Origin: Yimella sp.
GTDB lineage: Bacteria; Actinomycetota; Actinomycetes; Actinomycetales; Dermatophilaceae
Assembly (NCBI GenBank): GCA_030150425.1
Contig: JASLFY010000004.1
Location: forward strand, 1 to 8,866
Length of the DNA stretch: 8,866 bases
Direction: 5' to 3'
Both the position numbers and the translations under genes were made by a program. Position 1 is the first letter of the stretch. Each line of letters begins with the position of its first letter. Positions 1-6,846 of this stretch are shown one piece after another. Below the pieces are notes generated by a model. It was not told the origin of the DNA and ran no database searches. It was given only the letters and a program-made list of their open reading frames with translations.

Positions 1-503
1 GCGCGGGTCTCAGCCGATCTAAGCTGATCCCCGCGCGGCCGACCGGATCGACGCATCGAGAAGGTCGGACACTGAGAGTGGCAATTCGGGCAGAGAAATC
101 TGAGATTGGCCAAGCGGTTGTCGAGCGGATTCCCGTTGACGTGGTCGACCTGGAGTTGCAGCGGCGACCCGTTCCAGGTCGATCCCAGCCCGCAACTTTT
201 GCAGGTGTGTGGGACGCCAGCGGCCAGCATCGCCACCCGTAGACGCTGTCCGTTGATCCGCGGCGCGCCCTCGTGGCGCACCGTGAGGAGATCGAGAGGG
301 TTGCCGCGGGGCGTGCGGGCGAGGTGACGTTTGCGCCTCGTGAAGTGGCTTGTGTCGATCCCGAACTCGGCCAGTCGTCGACTGATCAGCGCGTGGGGTC
401 CTCCTGCGACGGGCAGTTGGAGCGCCCGCAGAACATCCGTGACGGAGTCCGCGTTTGCTGCAGCGGCAGCCAGGACGTCCGGGGTGTACTTGGTGCGAGG
501 CAT
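1..503 (-). CDS. HNH endonuclease with N-terminal helix-turn-helix-like region (C-terminus outside window)
   Basis: Reading the minus strand from ATG at 503 gives 167 codons without a stop up to the left edge, so the C-terminus lies outside. Residues 1-60 (start MPRTKYTPDVLAAA) look like a small helical recognition domain: a helix-turn-helix-like stretch with LRALQLPVAGGPHALISRRL, then GIDTSHF. This arrangement is familiar from actinobacterial HNH proteins. Residues 101-142 form the HNH core: a zinc-type CxxC (C101, C104), the catalytic-type D120-H121 followed by N123, and the second pair CPNC (C138, C141) followed by H142. Such proteins are metal-dependent DNA nucleases; their cellular role, whether free-standing, phage-derived or homing, is usually unknown. 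The gene lies 41 bases downstream of bcp on the same strand and may be read with it. No strong Shine-Dalgarno precedes the ATG, so the start rests on the family-like N-terminus. The domain call is firm; the function is not. Confidence 0.85.
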   Translation of the reverse strand, partial: MPRTKYTPDVLAAAAANADSVTDVLRALQLPVAGGPHALISRRLAEFGIDTSHFTRRKRHLARTPRGNPLDLLTVRHEGAPRINGQRLRVAMLAAGVPHTCKSCGLGSTWNGSPLQLQVDHVNGNPLDNRLANLRFLCPNCHSQCPTFSMRRSGRPRGDQLRSAETR

Positions 504-544
504 AGGTGGACCGTACGTGCGACCACCGACAACCTCGTCCCTGC

Positions 545-1012
545 TCAGACCAGACCGAGCGCCTTCTTCAACGAGGCGACGTGGCCGGTGGCCTTGATGT
601 TGTACTTCGCCAGCTCGACCTTGCCCTCGGGGTCGACGACGATCGTCGAGCGGATCACGCCGACGACCTTCTTGCCGTACAGGTTCTTCTCGCCGTAGGC
701 GCCGTACGCCTCGAGCGTCGCCTTGTCCTCGTCGGCCAGCAGCGGGTAGGTGAGCGACTCCTTGTCCTCGAACTGCTTGAGCTTGTCGGGGGAGTCGGGG
801 GAGATGCCGACGACGTCGTAACCGGCCTCGGCAAGCCCGGCGAGGCTGTCGCGGAAGTCGCAGGCCTCGGTCGTGCAGCCGGGGGTCATCGCCGCGGGGT
901 AGAAGAAGATCACCAGGTGGCGGCCGCGGTAGTCGCTCAGGGAGACGGTCTTCCCGTCCTGGGAGGTGAGGCTGAACTCGGGGGCGGTGTCTCCGGCGGC
1001 AAGACGGCTCAT
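545..1012 (-). CDS. bcp: Thioredoxin-dependent peroxiredoxin, Bcp/PrxQ type
   Basis: A 155-residue cytoplasmic peroxiredoxin that reduces hydrogen peroxide and organic hydroperoxides and is recycled by thioredoxin. The thioredoxin fold starts at once (GDTAPEFSLTSQDGKTVSLS). The motif FFYPAAMTPGCTTEACDF carries the peroxidatic Cys46 and a resolving Cys51 five residues on, the CxxxxC spacing typical of this group. Thr43 and Pro44 before Cys46 and Arg121 complete the expected active site. Length matches the family, which is about 150-160 residues. The ATG is fixed by AAGGAG (1017-1022 on the complement) four bases upstream. The gene is divergent from the DUF3618/GroES-like pair, with 83 bases between the start codons. 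The HNH gene follows on the same strand. Nothing is odd in the sequence and the call is secure. Confidence 0.96.
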   Translation of the reverse strand: MSRLAAGDTAPEFSLTSQDGKTVSLSDYRGRHLVIFFYPAAMTPGCTTEACDFRDSLAGLAEAGYDVVGISPDSPDKLKQFEDKESLTYPLLADEDKATLEAYGAYGEKNLYGKKVVGVIRSTIVVDPEGKVELAKYNIKATGHVASLKKALGLV

Positions 1013-1055
1013 GATTCTCCTTGGCGGTGGCGTCGGCAGGGTGCACTGACTGCGT

Positions 1056-1061
1056 TATCGT
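1056..1061 (+). promoter_or_regulatory. Candidate -10 element for the DUF3618/GroES-like unit
   Basis: TATCGT fits the actinobacterial TANNNT pattern and lies in the 83-base divergent gap between bcp and the DUF3618 gene. It would start transcription about 28 bases before the ATG, leaving room for the AAGGAG at 1083-1088. No good -35 hexamer is visible 16-19 bases upstream, so this is only a suggestion. Confidence 0.3.
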
Positions 1062-1095
1062 CTCAGCAAGTCCACGAACCTCAAGGAGTGACCCC

Positions 1096-1368
1096 ATGGC
1101 CGACAAGCCGGCGCCCAAGTCCGCCAAGGAGATCGAGGCTGAACTGCAGGCCTCCCGCCAGCGCCTGGCTGGCACCATCGACGAGCTGGCCTTCCGCGCC
1201 CAGCCGCGTGAGGTGGCCAAGCGTCAGGTCGAGTCGGTGAAGCTGAAGGCCGACGCGATCACCCGCACCCCCGAGGGCGACGTCAACGGCGACAAGCTGG
1301 GCAAGATCGTCGGCGGCGCCGGCGCGGCCCTGCTGCTGCTCGGTGTGTTGAAGCGGGCGCGTGGCTGA
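1096..1368 (+). CDS. DUF3618 family small membrane-anchored protein
   Basis: A 90-residue protein. A charged amphipathic segment of about residues 10-58 (IEAELQASRQRLAGTIDEL, then AQPREVAKRQ) has the R..L..TIDEL..R..P pattern of DUF3618. A linker follows, then one hydrophobic segment, IVGGAGAALLLLGVL (71-85), and a basic end KRARG. This suggests a single C-terminal membrane anchor with the N-terminal part in the cytoplasm. The biochemical role of the family is not established. The reading frame is open further upstream, but the ATG at 1096 is preceded by AAGGAG (1083-1088) at seven bases, and the family-like sequence begins only there. The last eight bases overlap the GroES-like gene, so the two are probably translated together. 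It is divergent from bcp. Confidence 0.85.
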   Translation: MADKPAPKSAKEIEAELQASRQRLAGTIDELAFRAQPREVAKRQVESVKLKADAITRTPEGDVNGDKLGKIVGGAGAALLLLGVLKRARG

Positions 1369-1687
1369 GGGGTCCCACCTCCCGATTCGGATGTTGCACG
1401 ACCGTCTGCTGGTCACGGCGGACGGTGAGGCCGGCGAACGCCGGTCCGGCGGCGGCATCGTGATTCCGGCGACCGCGGCGATGGGCAAGCGCCTGTCCTG
1501 GGCCGAAGTGGTCGCCGTCGGACAACACGTACGACAGGTGCAGCTCGGCGACCGGGTGCTCTACGACCCGGAGGACAAGGCCGAGGTCGAACTCCAGGGC
1601 AACACCTACACCCTGTTGCGCGAGCGCGACCTGCACGCCGTCGCCGCCCAGCGGGTCGACGACGGCGCGACAGGCCTCTACCTCTAG
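1361..1687 (+). CDS. GroES-like (Cpn10 family) protein without an adjacent groEL
   Basis: A 108-residue Cpn10-fold protein. MLHDRLLV (11-18) matches the first strand of GroES, GGIVIPATA (31-39) matches the mobile loop whose hydrophobic triplet binds GroEL, and AEVVAVG (48-54) with GDRVLYDP (63-70) match the conserved barrel strands. The roof region is short and the last ten residues are family-variable. The sequence departs clearly from housekeeping GroES (for example the AMGKRLSW stretch), so this looks like a second, specialised paralogue whose partner is unknown. The start used is GTG at 1361, which overlaps the DUF3618 stop and suggests translational coupling. An in-frame ATG at 1391, matching the usual start of GroES domains, is an alternative, but it lacks a close Shine-Dalgarno. 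The gene ends three bases before the end of the convergent kbl gene. Confidence 0.85.
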   Translation: MAEGSHLPIRMLHDRLLVTADGEAGERRSGGGIVIPATAAMGKRLSWAEVVAVGQHVRQVQLGDRVLYDPEDKAEVELQGNTYTLLRERDLHAVAAQRVDDGATGLYL

Positions 1688-1690
1688 GTC

Positions 1691-2881
<1,191 letters not shown>

Positions 2882-2885
2882 TCCG

Positions 2886-3923
2886 TCAGCTCCAATCCAT
2901 GATGACCTTGCCGCCGGCGCCCGATCGGGCGGCGGCGAACGCGTCCTGCCACTGCTCCGCCGGGAACCGGTGGGTGATGACCGATTCGACCGCGGACTTC
3001 AGCGTCGGTGACGTCGAGAGCATGGCGCTCATCGCGTACCAGGTGTCGTACATCTCCCGGCCGTAGATGCCCTTGATGGTGAGCATGTGGGTGATGACCC
3101 GGCCCCAGTCGATCGGGAAGGGGTCCTTCGGCAGACCGAGCATCGCGATCCGGCCGCCGTGGTTCATGTTGTCGATCAGCTCCGCGACCGCCGACGGGTT
3201 GCCGGACATCTCCAGCGCCACGTCGAATCCCTCGCGCATGCCGAGGTCGCGCTGCGCGTCGGCGATCCGTTCCTGGGCGACGTTGATGACCCGGTCCGCG
3301 CCGGCCGCGCGGGCCAGTTCGAGCCGCTGCTCGGAGACGTCGGTGACGACCACGTGGCGCGCACCGACGTGCTTGGCGATGGCGGCGGCCATCACCCCGA
3401 TCGGTCCGGCGCCGGTGATCAGGACGTCCTCGCCGACCATCGGGAACGACAGCGCGGTGTGGGTCGCGTTGCCCAGCGGGTCGAACACCGCACCGAGGTC
3501 GGGGCTGATGTCGTCGGGCTGCACCCACACGTTCGAGGCGGGGATGACGACGTAGTCGGCGAAGGCGCCGTTGCGGTTCACCCCGACGCTGCTGGTGCGG
3601 ATACACACCTGGCGACGACCGGCGCGGCAGTTGCGGCACTCACCGCAGACCACGTGGCCTTCGCCGGAGGCGCGCTGACCGACCCTGACGCTGGTGACGG
3701 CGGAGCCGATCTCCACGACCTCGCCGTAGAACTCGTGGCCGATGATCAGCGGCGGTCGGACGGTGGAGGCGGCCCAGTCGTCCCACTGCTCGAGGTGCAG
3801 GTCGGTGCCGCACAGGCCGGCGCGCAGCACCCGGATCTTCACCTCGTCGGGTCGGGGTTGCGGTTCAGGGGCGTCGATGAGTTCCAATCCCGGTCCGGGC
3901 CGGGTCTTCGCAAGTGCTCGCAC
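2886..3923 (-). CDS. tdh: L-threonine 3-dehydrogenase (zinc, NAD-dependent)
   Basis: A 345-residue medium-chain dehydrogenase that oxidises L-threonine to 2-amino-3-ketobutyrate, the substrate of the Kbl encoded next to it. Catalytic zinc ligands and neighbours are Cys38, Thr40, His43 in GLCGTDLHL and His63-Glu64 in GHEFYGEVVEIG. The structural zinc site is Cys93, 96, 99 and 107. The NAD-binding loop is GAGPIG (171-176), followed by Asp195 at the end of the second strand, which favours NAD over NADP. The residue numbers are the same as those I recall for E. coli Tdh. The start is a GTG at 3923, chosen because MRALAKTRPGPGLEL aligns with the known N-terminus; only a weak purine stretch lies upstream. 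It is the first gene of the tdh-kbl operon. The 103 bases between it and the tRNA must hold its promoter, but I see no clear one. Confidence 0.96.
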   Translation of the reverse strand: MRALAKTRPGPGLELIDAPEPQPRPDEVKIRVLRAGLCGTDLHLEQWDDWAASTVRPPLIIGHEFYGEVVEIGSAVTSVRVGQRASGEGHVVCGECRNCRAGRRQVCIRTSSVGVNRNGAFADYVVIPASNVWVQPDDISPDLGAVFDPLGNATHTALSFPMVGEDVLITGAGPIGVMAAAIAKHVGARHVVVTDVSEQRLELARAAGADRVINVAQERIADAQRDLGMREGFDVALEMSGNPSAVAELIDNMNHGGRIAMLGLPKDPFPIDWGRVITHMLTIKGIYGREMYDTWYAMSAMLSTSPTLKSAVESVITHRFPAEQWQDAFAAARSGAGGKVIMDWS

Positions 3924-4009
3924 GAGGATCCATCCTGCCCCCTCCCGCCGAGCGCTGTGGTGCGGGTCACGGGCGTCGGCTCGATTTCGCCTTCCGGCAA
4001 CCTGGGTGA

Positions 4010-4015
4010 TAACGT
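4010..4015 (+). promoter_or_regulatory. Candidate -10 element of tRNA-Lys
   Basis: TAACGT (in GTGATAACGTTC) lies 11 bases before the mature 5' end of the tRNA and fits TANNNT. TTCGCC at 3986-3991 is a possible, weak -35 at 18 bases. The position suits a tRNA promoter, but the assignment is by eye. Confidence 0.4.
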
Positions 4016-4026
4016 TCTTCCTCGTT

Positions 4027-4099
<73 letters not shown>

Positions 4100-4107
4100 C
4101 AAGTTCG

Positions 4108-4139
4108 AAAGGCCGGGAAGCAAGCGCTTCCCGGCCTTT
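4108..4139 (+). terminator. Hairpin terminator after tRNA-Lys
   Basis: A perfect 14-base-pair inverted repeat (AAAGGCCGGGAAGC with its complement at 4126-4139) around the loop AAGC. The right arm ends in TTT but there is no long T run. This is the usual look of terminators in high-GC actinobacteria. It separates the tRNA from the BrkB-type gene. Confidence 0.85.
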
Positions 4140-4244
4140 CGCATGCCCGCACCCGCGGGGACCCGAGGGCCGCCCGTACGCCCCGTGGCAGCGCCGGTTT
4201 GGATAGGTTCTACGACCAGGACATCGACCGGACTTTCCTGCCAC

Positions 4245-4249
4245 GGAGG
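4245..4249 (+). promoter_or_regulatory. Ribosome binding site deciding the BrkB-type gene start
   Basis: GGAGG lies 12 bases before ATG 4262 and directly abuts ATG 4250, which is in the same frame. An ATG touching the Shine-Dalgarno cannot be used, so 4262 is the likely start although the spacer is longer than the usual 5-9 bases. A TTG farther up at 4199 has no ribosome binding site. Confidence 0.6.
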
Positions 4250-4261
4250 ATGCGAAACCCC

Positions 4262-5971
4262 ATGACTGTGTTGCACGACGAGGTCGTCGACCGCCCCTTC
4301 GACGAGGCCCCTGACGCGCCGGCCAAGCCGGACTGGAAGGTCGCCTTCGGACGAGCCCGAGCCAAGTTCTCCCAGGACGGAGGCACCGACGTCGCGGCGG
4401 CGCTGACGTACTTCTCGGTGCAGTCGCTGTTCCCGGGACTCATCGCCGTCATCTCGTTGCTGAACATCTTCGGCAACGGCAAGAGCACCACGACGAGCCT
4501 GGTGAAGTCGGTCGGCAACATCGTCGGCAAGAAGCCGGAGGACCTGTCGGCGATCACCACGTTCATCAACCACGTCCAGGCGACGCCAGGTGGCGGGATC
4601 GCGCTGTTCATCGGTCTGGCCGGCGCGCTGTGGTCGGCGTCCGGCTACGTCGGCGCGTTCGGACGGGCGATGAACCGCATCTACGCGGTGGACGAGGGGC
4701 GCGGCTTCGTCAAGATGAAGGGCACCCTGCTGCTCATCACCGCGGTCGAGATCGTCCTGATCGTCCTGGTCATGCTGGCGCTGGTCCTGAGCGGCTCGAT
4801 CGCGCAGGAGATCGGTTCGAAGATCGGTCTGGGCCACACCGCGGTGCAGGTCTGGGATCTGGCCAAGTGGCCGTTCGTCGCGCTCGTGATCATCGTCATC
4901 ATCTCGATGCTCTACCAGTACACCCCGAACGTACGACGGGCGAAGGCGAAGCTGTTCTCCTCCGGTGCGGCCGTCGGATTCGTGGTCTGGGTCGTCGCGT
5001 CGCTCGCCCTGGTCGCGTACGTCGGTTTCACCAAGGGCGCCAGCTACCAGAAGACGTACGGCGCCCTGGCCGGCGTGATCATCTTCCTGCTCTGGCTGTG
5101 GATCACGAACATCGCGATGCTGTTCGGTGCGGAGCTCGACGCCGAGCTGCTGCGCACCCGGCAGCTGAAGTCCGGCCTGCCGGCCGAGCGCCTCATCCTG
5201 CTGCCGGCCCGCGACGACACGGGCATCGAGAAGAAGACCGACAAGGACGAACAACAGGTCGAGCGCGCCATCGAGCTGCGGGTGAACTCGACCCCGGCCG
5301 CTGACGCCCTGGCACGCAACGGCGGCGACCACGACGCCGCCAGGGAGTTCGGTCTCGCGGTCGGACCGTCGTCGCACGGCCGGGTCGGCAACGGCTCCGC
5401 CCCGGTACGCCGGGAGCGGGCCCTGGTCGGCTCGACGGACTCCGCGGGGGAGGGCGCAGCGGGGGAGGACACCGAGGCGTCCGTCGCTGCAGCCCGTGCG
5501 CAGCGGCGCGACCAGGCCTTGATCGCGGCGCAGCGGCAGCGCAAGGCGGCCGAGCGGCAGGCGGCGCAGGACGCCAAGGTCGCGCGTCGTCGCGCGGCCA
5601 AGGAGAAGGAGCAGGCCGAGCTGGCGAAGGCCCGCGAGGCGGCGATCCCGCTGGAGAGCCGCTGGGAGGCGGTCGACGCCGTACGCGCGCAGTACCGTCC
5701 CGCCGCGACGCCGGAGCGTGAGCAGGTGCTGGCCGAGCGGGAGCAGCGTCGTGCGGAGTACCGCGTGGCGCAGCTGGAGAAGGCCGCCCGGCCAGAGCCG
5801 AAGCACGCTTCGAAGAAGAAGACGAAGAAGGCCGCGAGCGAGCCGGCCGCGATCGACCTCGTGCAGGGCCCGTCGCAGGCGGACCGTCCGGACGAGCGGG
5901 AGCTCGGCCGGCAGATCGCGGCGGAGCGGGAGCGGCGCCGCAACGAGTGGTACGCGGCACGCGGCCTCTGA
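4262..5971 (+). CDS. YihY/BrkB family membrane protein with long charged C-terminal tail
   Basis: A 569-residue protein. Residues about 30-300 are the YihY/BrkB integral membrane domain: the conserved opening DVAAALTYFSVQSLFPGLI (43-61), then hydrophobic segments near 45-70, 111-133, 155-180, 203-220, 231-256 and 265-290, with QYTPNVRRAKAK (219-230) and the closing GAELDAELLRTR (289-300). Six membrane spans is the family norm. The family was once wrongly called ribonuclease BN; its true function is not settled. What stands out is the tail, residues 300-569: no hydrophobic segment, very rich in Ala, Arg, Glu and Gln, with helical or coiled-coil-like stretches (405-462, 485-508, 545-566), a Lys-rich patch KKKTKKA (518-524) and the end RERRRNEWYAARGL. 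Ordinary family members are about 280-350 residues. The tail keeps the codon bias of the domain, so it is native coding sequence. The gene stands alone between two terminators. Confidence 0.9.
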   Translation: MTVLHDEVVDRPFDEAPDAPAKPDWKVAFGRARAKFSQDGGTDVAAALTYFSVQSLFPGLIAVISLLNIFGNGKSTTTSLVKSVGNIVGKKPEDLSAITTFINHVQATPGGGIALFIGLAGALWSASGYVGAFGRAMNRIYAVDEGRGFVKMKGTLLLITAVEIVLIVLVMLALVLSGSIAQEIGSKIGLGHTAVQVWDLAKWPFVALVIIVIISMLYQYTPNVRRAKAKLFSSGAAVGFVVWVVASLALVAYVGFTKGASYQKTYGALAGVIIFLLWLWITNIAMLFGAELDAELLRTRQLKSGLPAERLILLPARDDTGIEKKTDKDEQQVERAIELRVNSTPAADALARNGGDHDAAREFGLAVGPSSHGRVGNGSAPVRRERALVGSTDSAGEGAAGEDTEASVAAARAQRRDQALIAAQRQRKAAERQAAQDAKVARRRAAKEKEQAELAKAREAAIPLESRWEAVDAVRAQYRPAATPEREQVLAEREQRRAEYRVAQLEKAARPEPKHASKKKTKKAASEPAAIDLVQGPSQADRPDERELGRQIAAERERRRNEWYAARGL

Positions 5972-5986
5972 GGGAGGCACACACGA

Positions 5987-6020
5987 CGAAAGGGCGGACC
6001 CGGGAGGGTCCGCCCTTTCG
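5987..6020 (+). terminator. Hairpin terminator after the BrkB-type gene
   Basis: A perfect 15-base-pair inverted repeat: CGAAAGGGCGGACCC (5987-6001), loop GGGA, complement at 6006-6020 ending CCCTTTCG. It begins 15 bases after the BrkB stop. The arms carry A and T runs on the outside, so it could work in both directions. It marks the right end of the intact chromosome segment; recombinase-like sequence starts just beyond. Confidence 0.88.
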
Positions 6021-6360
6021 GCATGGGGTCCCTGAGGCTTCTGTTACAAACCTTACCCCCGCTCAGGTCGACCAGCTCGTCGACGATTACCTCGGTGGAG
6101 CGAGCGTCCCGAAGCTCGCCGTCAAGTACGAGGTGCACCGCGCCACTGTCTCCCGGCACCTCACCGACAACGGAGTGGTGAGGCGCTCGGGTGGGCTCGA
6201 CGGATGGGAGGCTGCCGAGGCCGTTCGACTGTTCCGTCAGGGCGAATCGCTTCGAGGGATTGCTCGCTCGATCGGAGCTAGTCGTGCATCCGTGCGGAAG
6301 ACTCTGGAGCGCGGCCGAGAATTGTCCGCGTTGCCCTCTCGTCCTTGTGCTTGTCGATGA
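6021..6360 (+). pseudogene. 5'-truncated remnant: double helix-turn-helix tail of a serine-recombinase-like protein
   Basis: Reading in the frame ending at TGA 6358-6360, the sequence from about 6052 gives LTPAQVDQLVDDYLGGASV followed by PKLAVKYEVHRATVSRHL, a classic Hin/resolvase-type helix-turn-helix. After VVRRSGG comes a second unit, EAAEAVRLFRQGESLRGIA then RSIGASRASVRKTLERGRE. Paired units of this kind form the C-terminal DNA-binding tail of actinobacterial serine recombinases and of small HTH proteins. No ATG, GTG or TTG in this frame lies between the hairpin at 5987-6020 and the first helix; the only upstream start (GTG 5947) would read through the BrkB end and the terminator. The gene has therefore most likely lost its catalytic front end. 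The last residues, SALPSRPCACR, do not look like a natural end. A small free-standing HTH protein with an odd start is the alternative. Confidence 0.65.
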
Positions 6361-6406
6361 AAGCGACTCAAGAGACATGTCCTAGAGGACGACGCCGAGC
6401 CTCGTT

Positions 6407-6433
6407 CAGGACGGGATCAGCAGCTCCGTCCTG
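6407..6433. repeat. Short inverted repeat in the gap 6361-6525
   Basis: CAGGACGG (6407-6414) and CCGTCCTG (6426-6433) form an eight-pair stem with an 11-base loop, 46 bases after the end of the HTH remnant. It could be a weak terminator for that frame. There is no T run. Confidence 0.35.
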
Positions 6434-6451
6434 GATTGGCACGTGCGGTGA

Positions 6452-6489
6452 ATCGGCTCCACAGCCGCGGCCACGGCTGTGGAGCCGAT
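6452..6489 (-). terminator. Perfect 16-bp inverted repeat, probable terminator of the ABM-like gene
   Basis: ATCGGCTCCACAGCCG (6452-6467) is matched exactly by its complement at 6474-6489 around a six-base loop. It lies 36 bases beyond the stop of the minus-strand ABM-like gene, where a terminator is expected. No T run follows on either strand. With the weaker repeat at 6407-6433 it is the only structure I see in the gap 6361-6525. Confidence 0.6.
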
Positions 6490-6525
6490 CGGGGCCGCAC
6501 CCCGATGTCAATCGACGCTGATGCT

Positions 6526-6810
6526 CTAGGAGGTCTCGCCGGGCAGCTTGTACGCGATCACGTCGACGTTCTGGATGTTCGGTTCGGTGCCGAACAGATC
6601 TGCTCCCTGCGCAGCAAGTGCCTGACCGACACCACCCGCGAGGTGGGTCTGACGAGCCTCGTCGTCGGGGAACACGTCGAAGATCCCGAAGGTCGATTCG
6701 TCGAACTGCAGAGCGAACCAGGCCCGCGTACCCTCCTCCTGCTCGACGATGGGACGGGCGCTGCGGAGAAAGTCCGCGACGTCCTCCTCCTTCCCGGGCT
6801 TGGCGTGCAC
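6526..6810 (-). CDS. Antibiotic biosynthesis monooxygenase (ABM) domain protein, probably 5'-disrupted
   Basis: The 94 residues form a small dimeric alpha/beta-barrel type domain: HAKPGKEEDVADFLRSARP, EGTRAWFALQF, then FGIFDVFPDDEARQTHLAGG and a final strand VDVIAYKLP. The family includes quinol monooxygenases and heme-degrading proteins; this group has no assigned substrate. The frame as written opens at GTG 6810, but that start removes most of the first beta strand (family members begin like SVIVHAKPGKE) and has no Shine-Dalgarno. The natural start is almost surely ATG 6837, which has GAGGA before it. From there the reading is M-I-N-S-A, then TAG (6822-6820), then S-V-I-V-H-A-K-P. One base change therefore seems to have cut the gene; restart at GTG 6810 might still yield some protein. 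The 7-base gap to the stop of the frame ending at 6845 suggests a former operon. Confidence 0.65.
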   Translation of the reverse strand: MHAKPGKEEDVADFLRSARPIVEQEEGTRAWFALQFDESTFGIFDVFPDDEARQTHLAGGVGQALAAQGADLFGTEPNIQNVDVIAYKLPGETS

Positions 6811-6819
6811 GATGACCGA

Positions 6820-6846
6820 CTATGCAGAGTTGATCATGGTGTCCTC
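6820..6846 (-). promoter_or_regulatory. RBS, ATG and five-codon frame ending in amber, ahead of the ABM-like gene
   Basis: On the complement, GAGGA (6846-6842), spacer CACC and ATG (6837) are followed by ATC AAC TCT GCA TAG, in frame with the ABM domain that resumes immediately. This is either a nonsense mutation or, less likely, a very short leader peptide with reinitiation at GTG 6810. Confidence 0.6.

Noticed and set aside
505..528. GGTGG...CCACC inverted repeat centred on CGTACG between bcp and the HNH gene
   Set aside because: Only five outer pairs match and CGTACG is common in this genome segment; not enough to call an operator.
506..1240. A plus-strand open frame across bcp and the DUF3618 start
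   Set aside because: It is antisense to a complete peroxiredoxin gene and out of frame with the DUF3618 gene.
5947..6020. GTG 5947 as the start of the HTH protein
   Set aside because: It would read through the end of the BrkB-type gene and the 15-bp terminator hairpin, giving a leader that resembles no protein and has no RBS.
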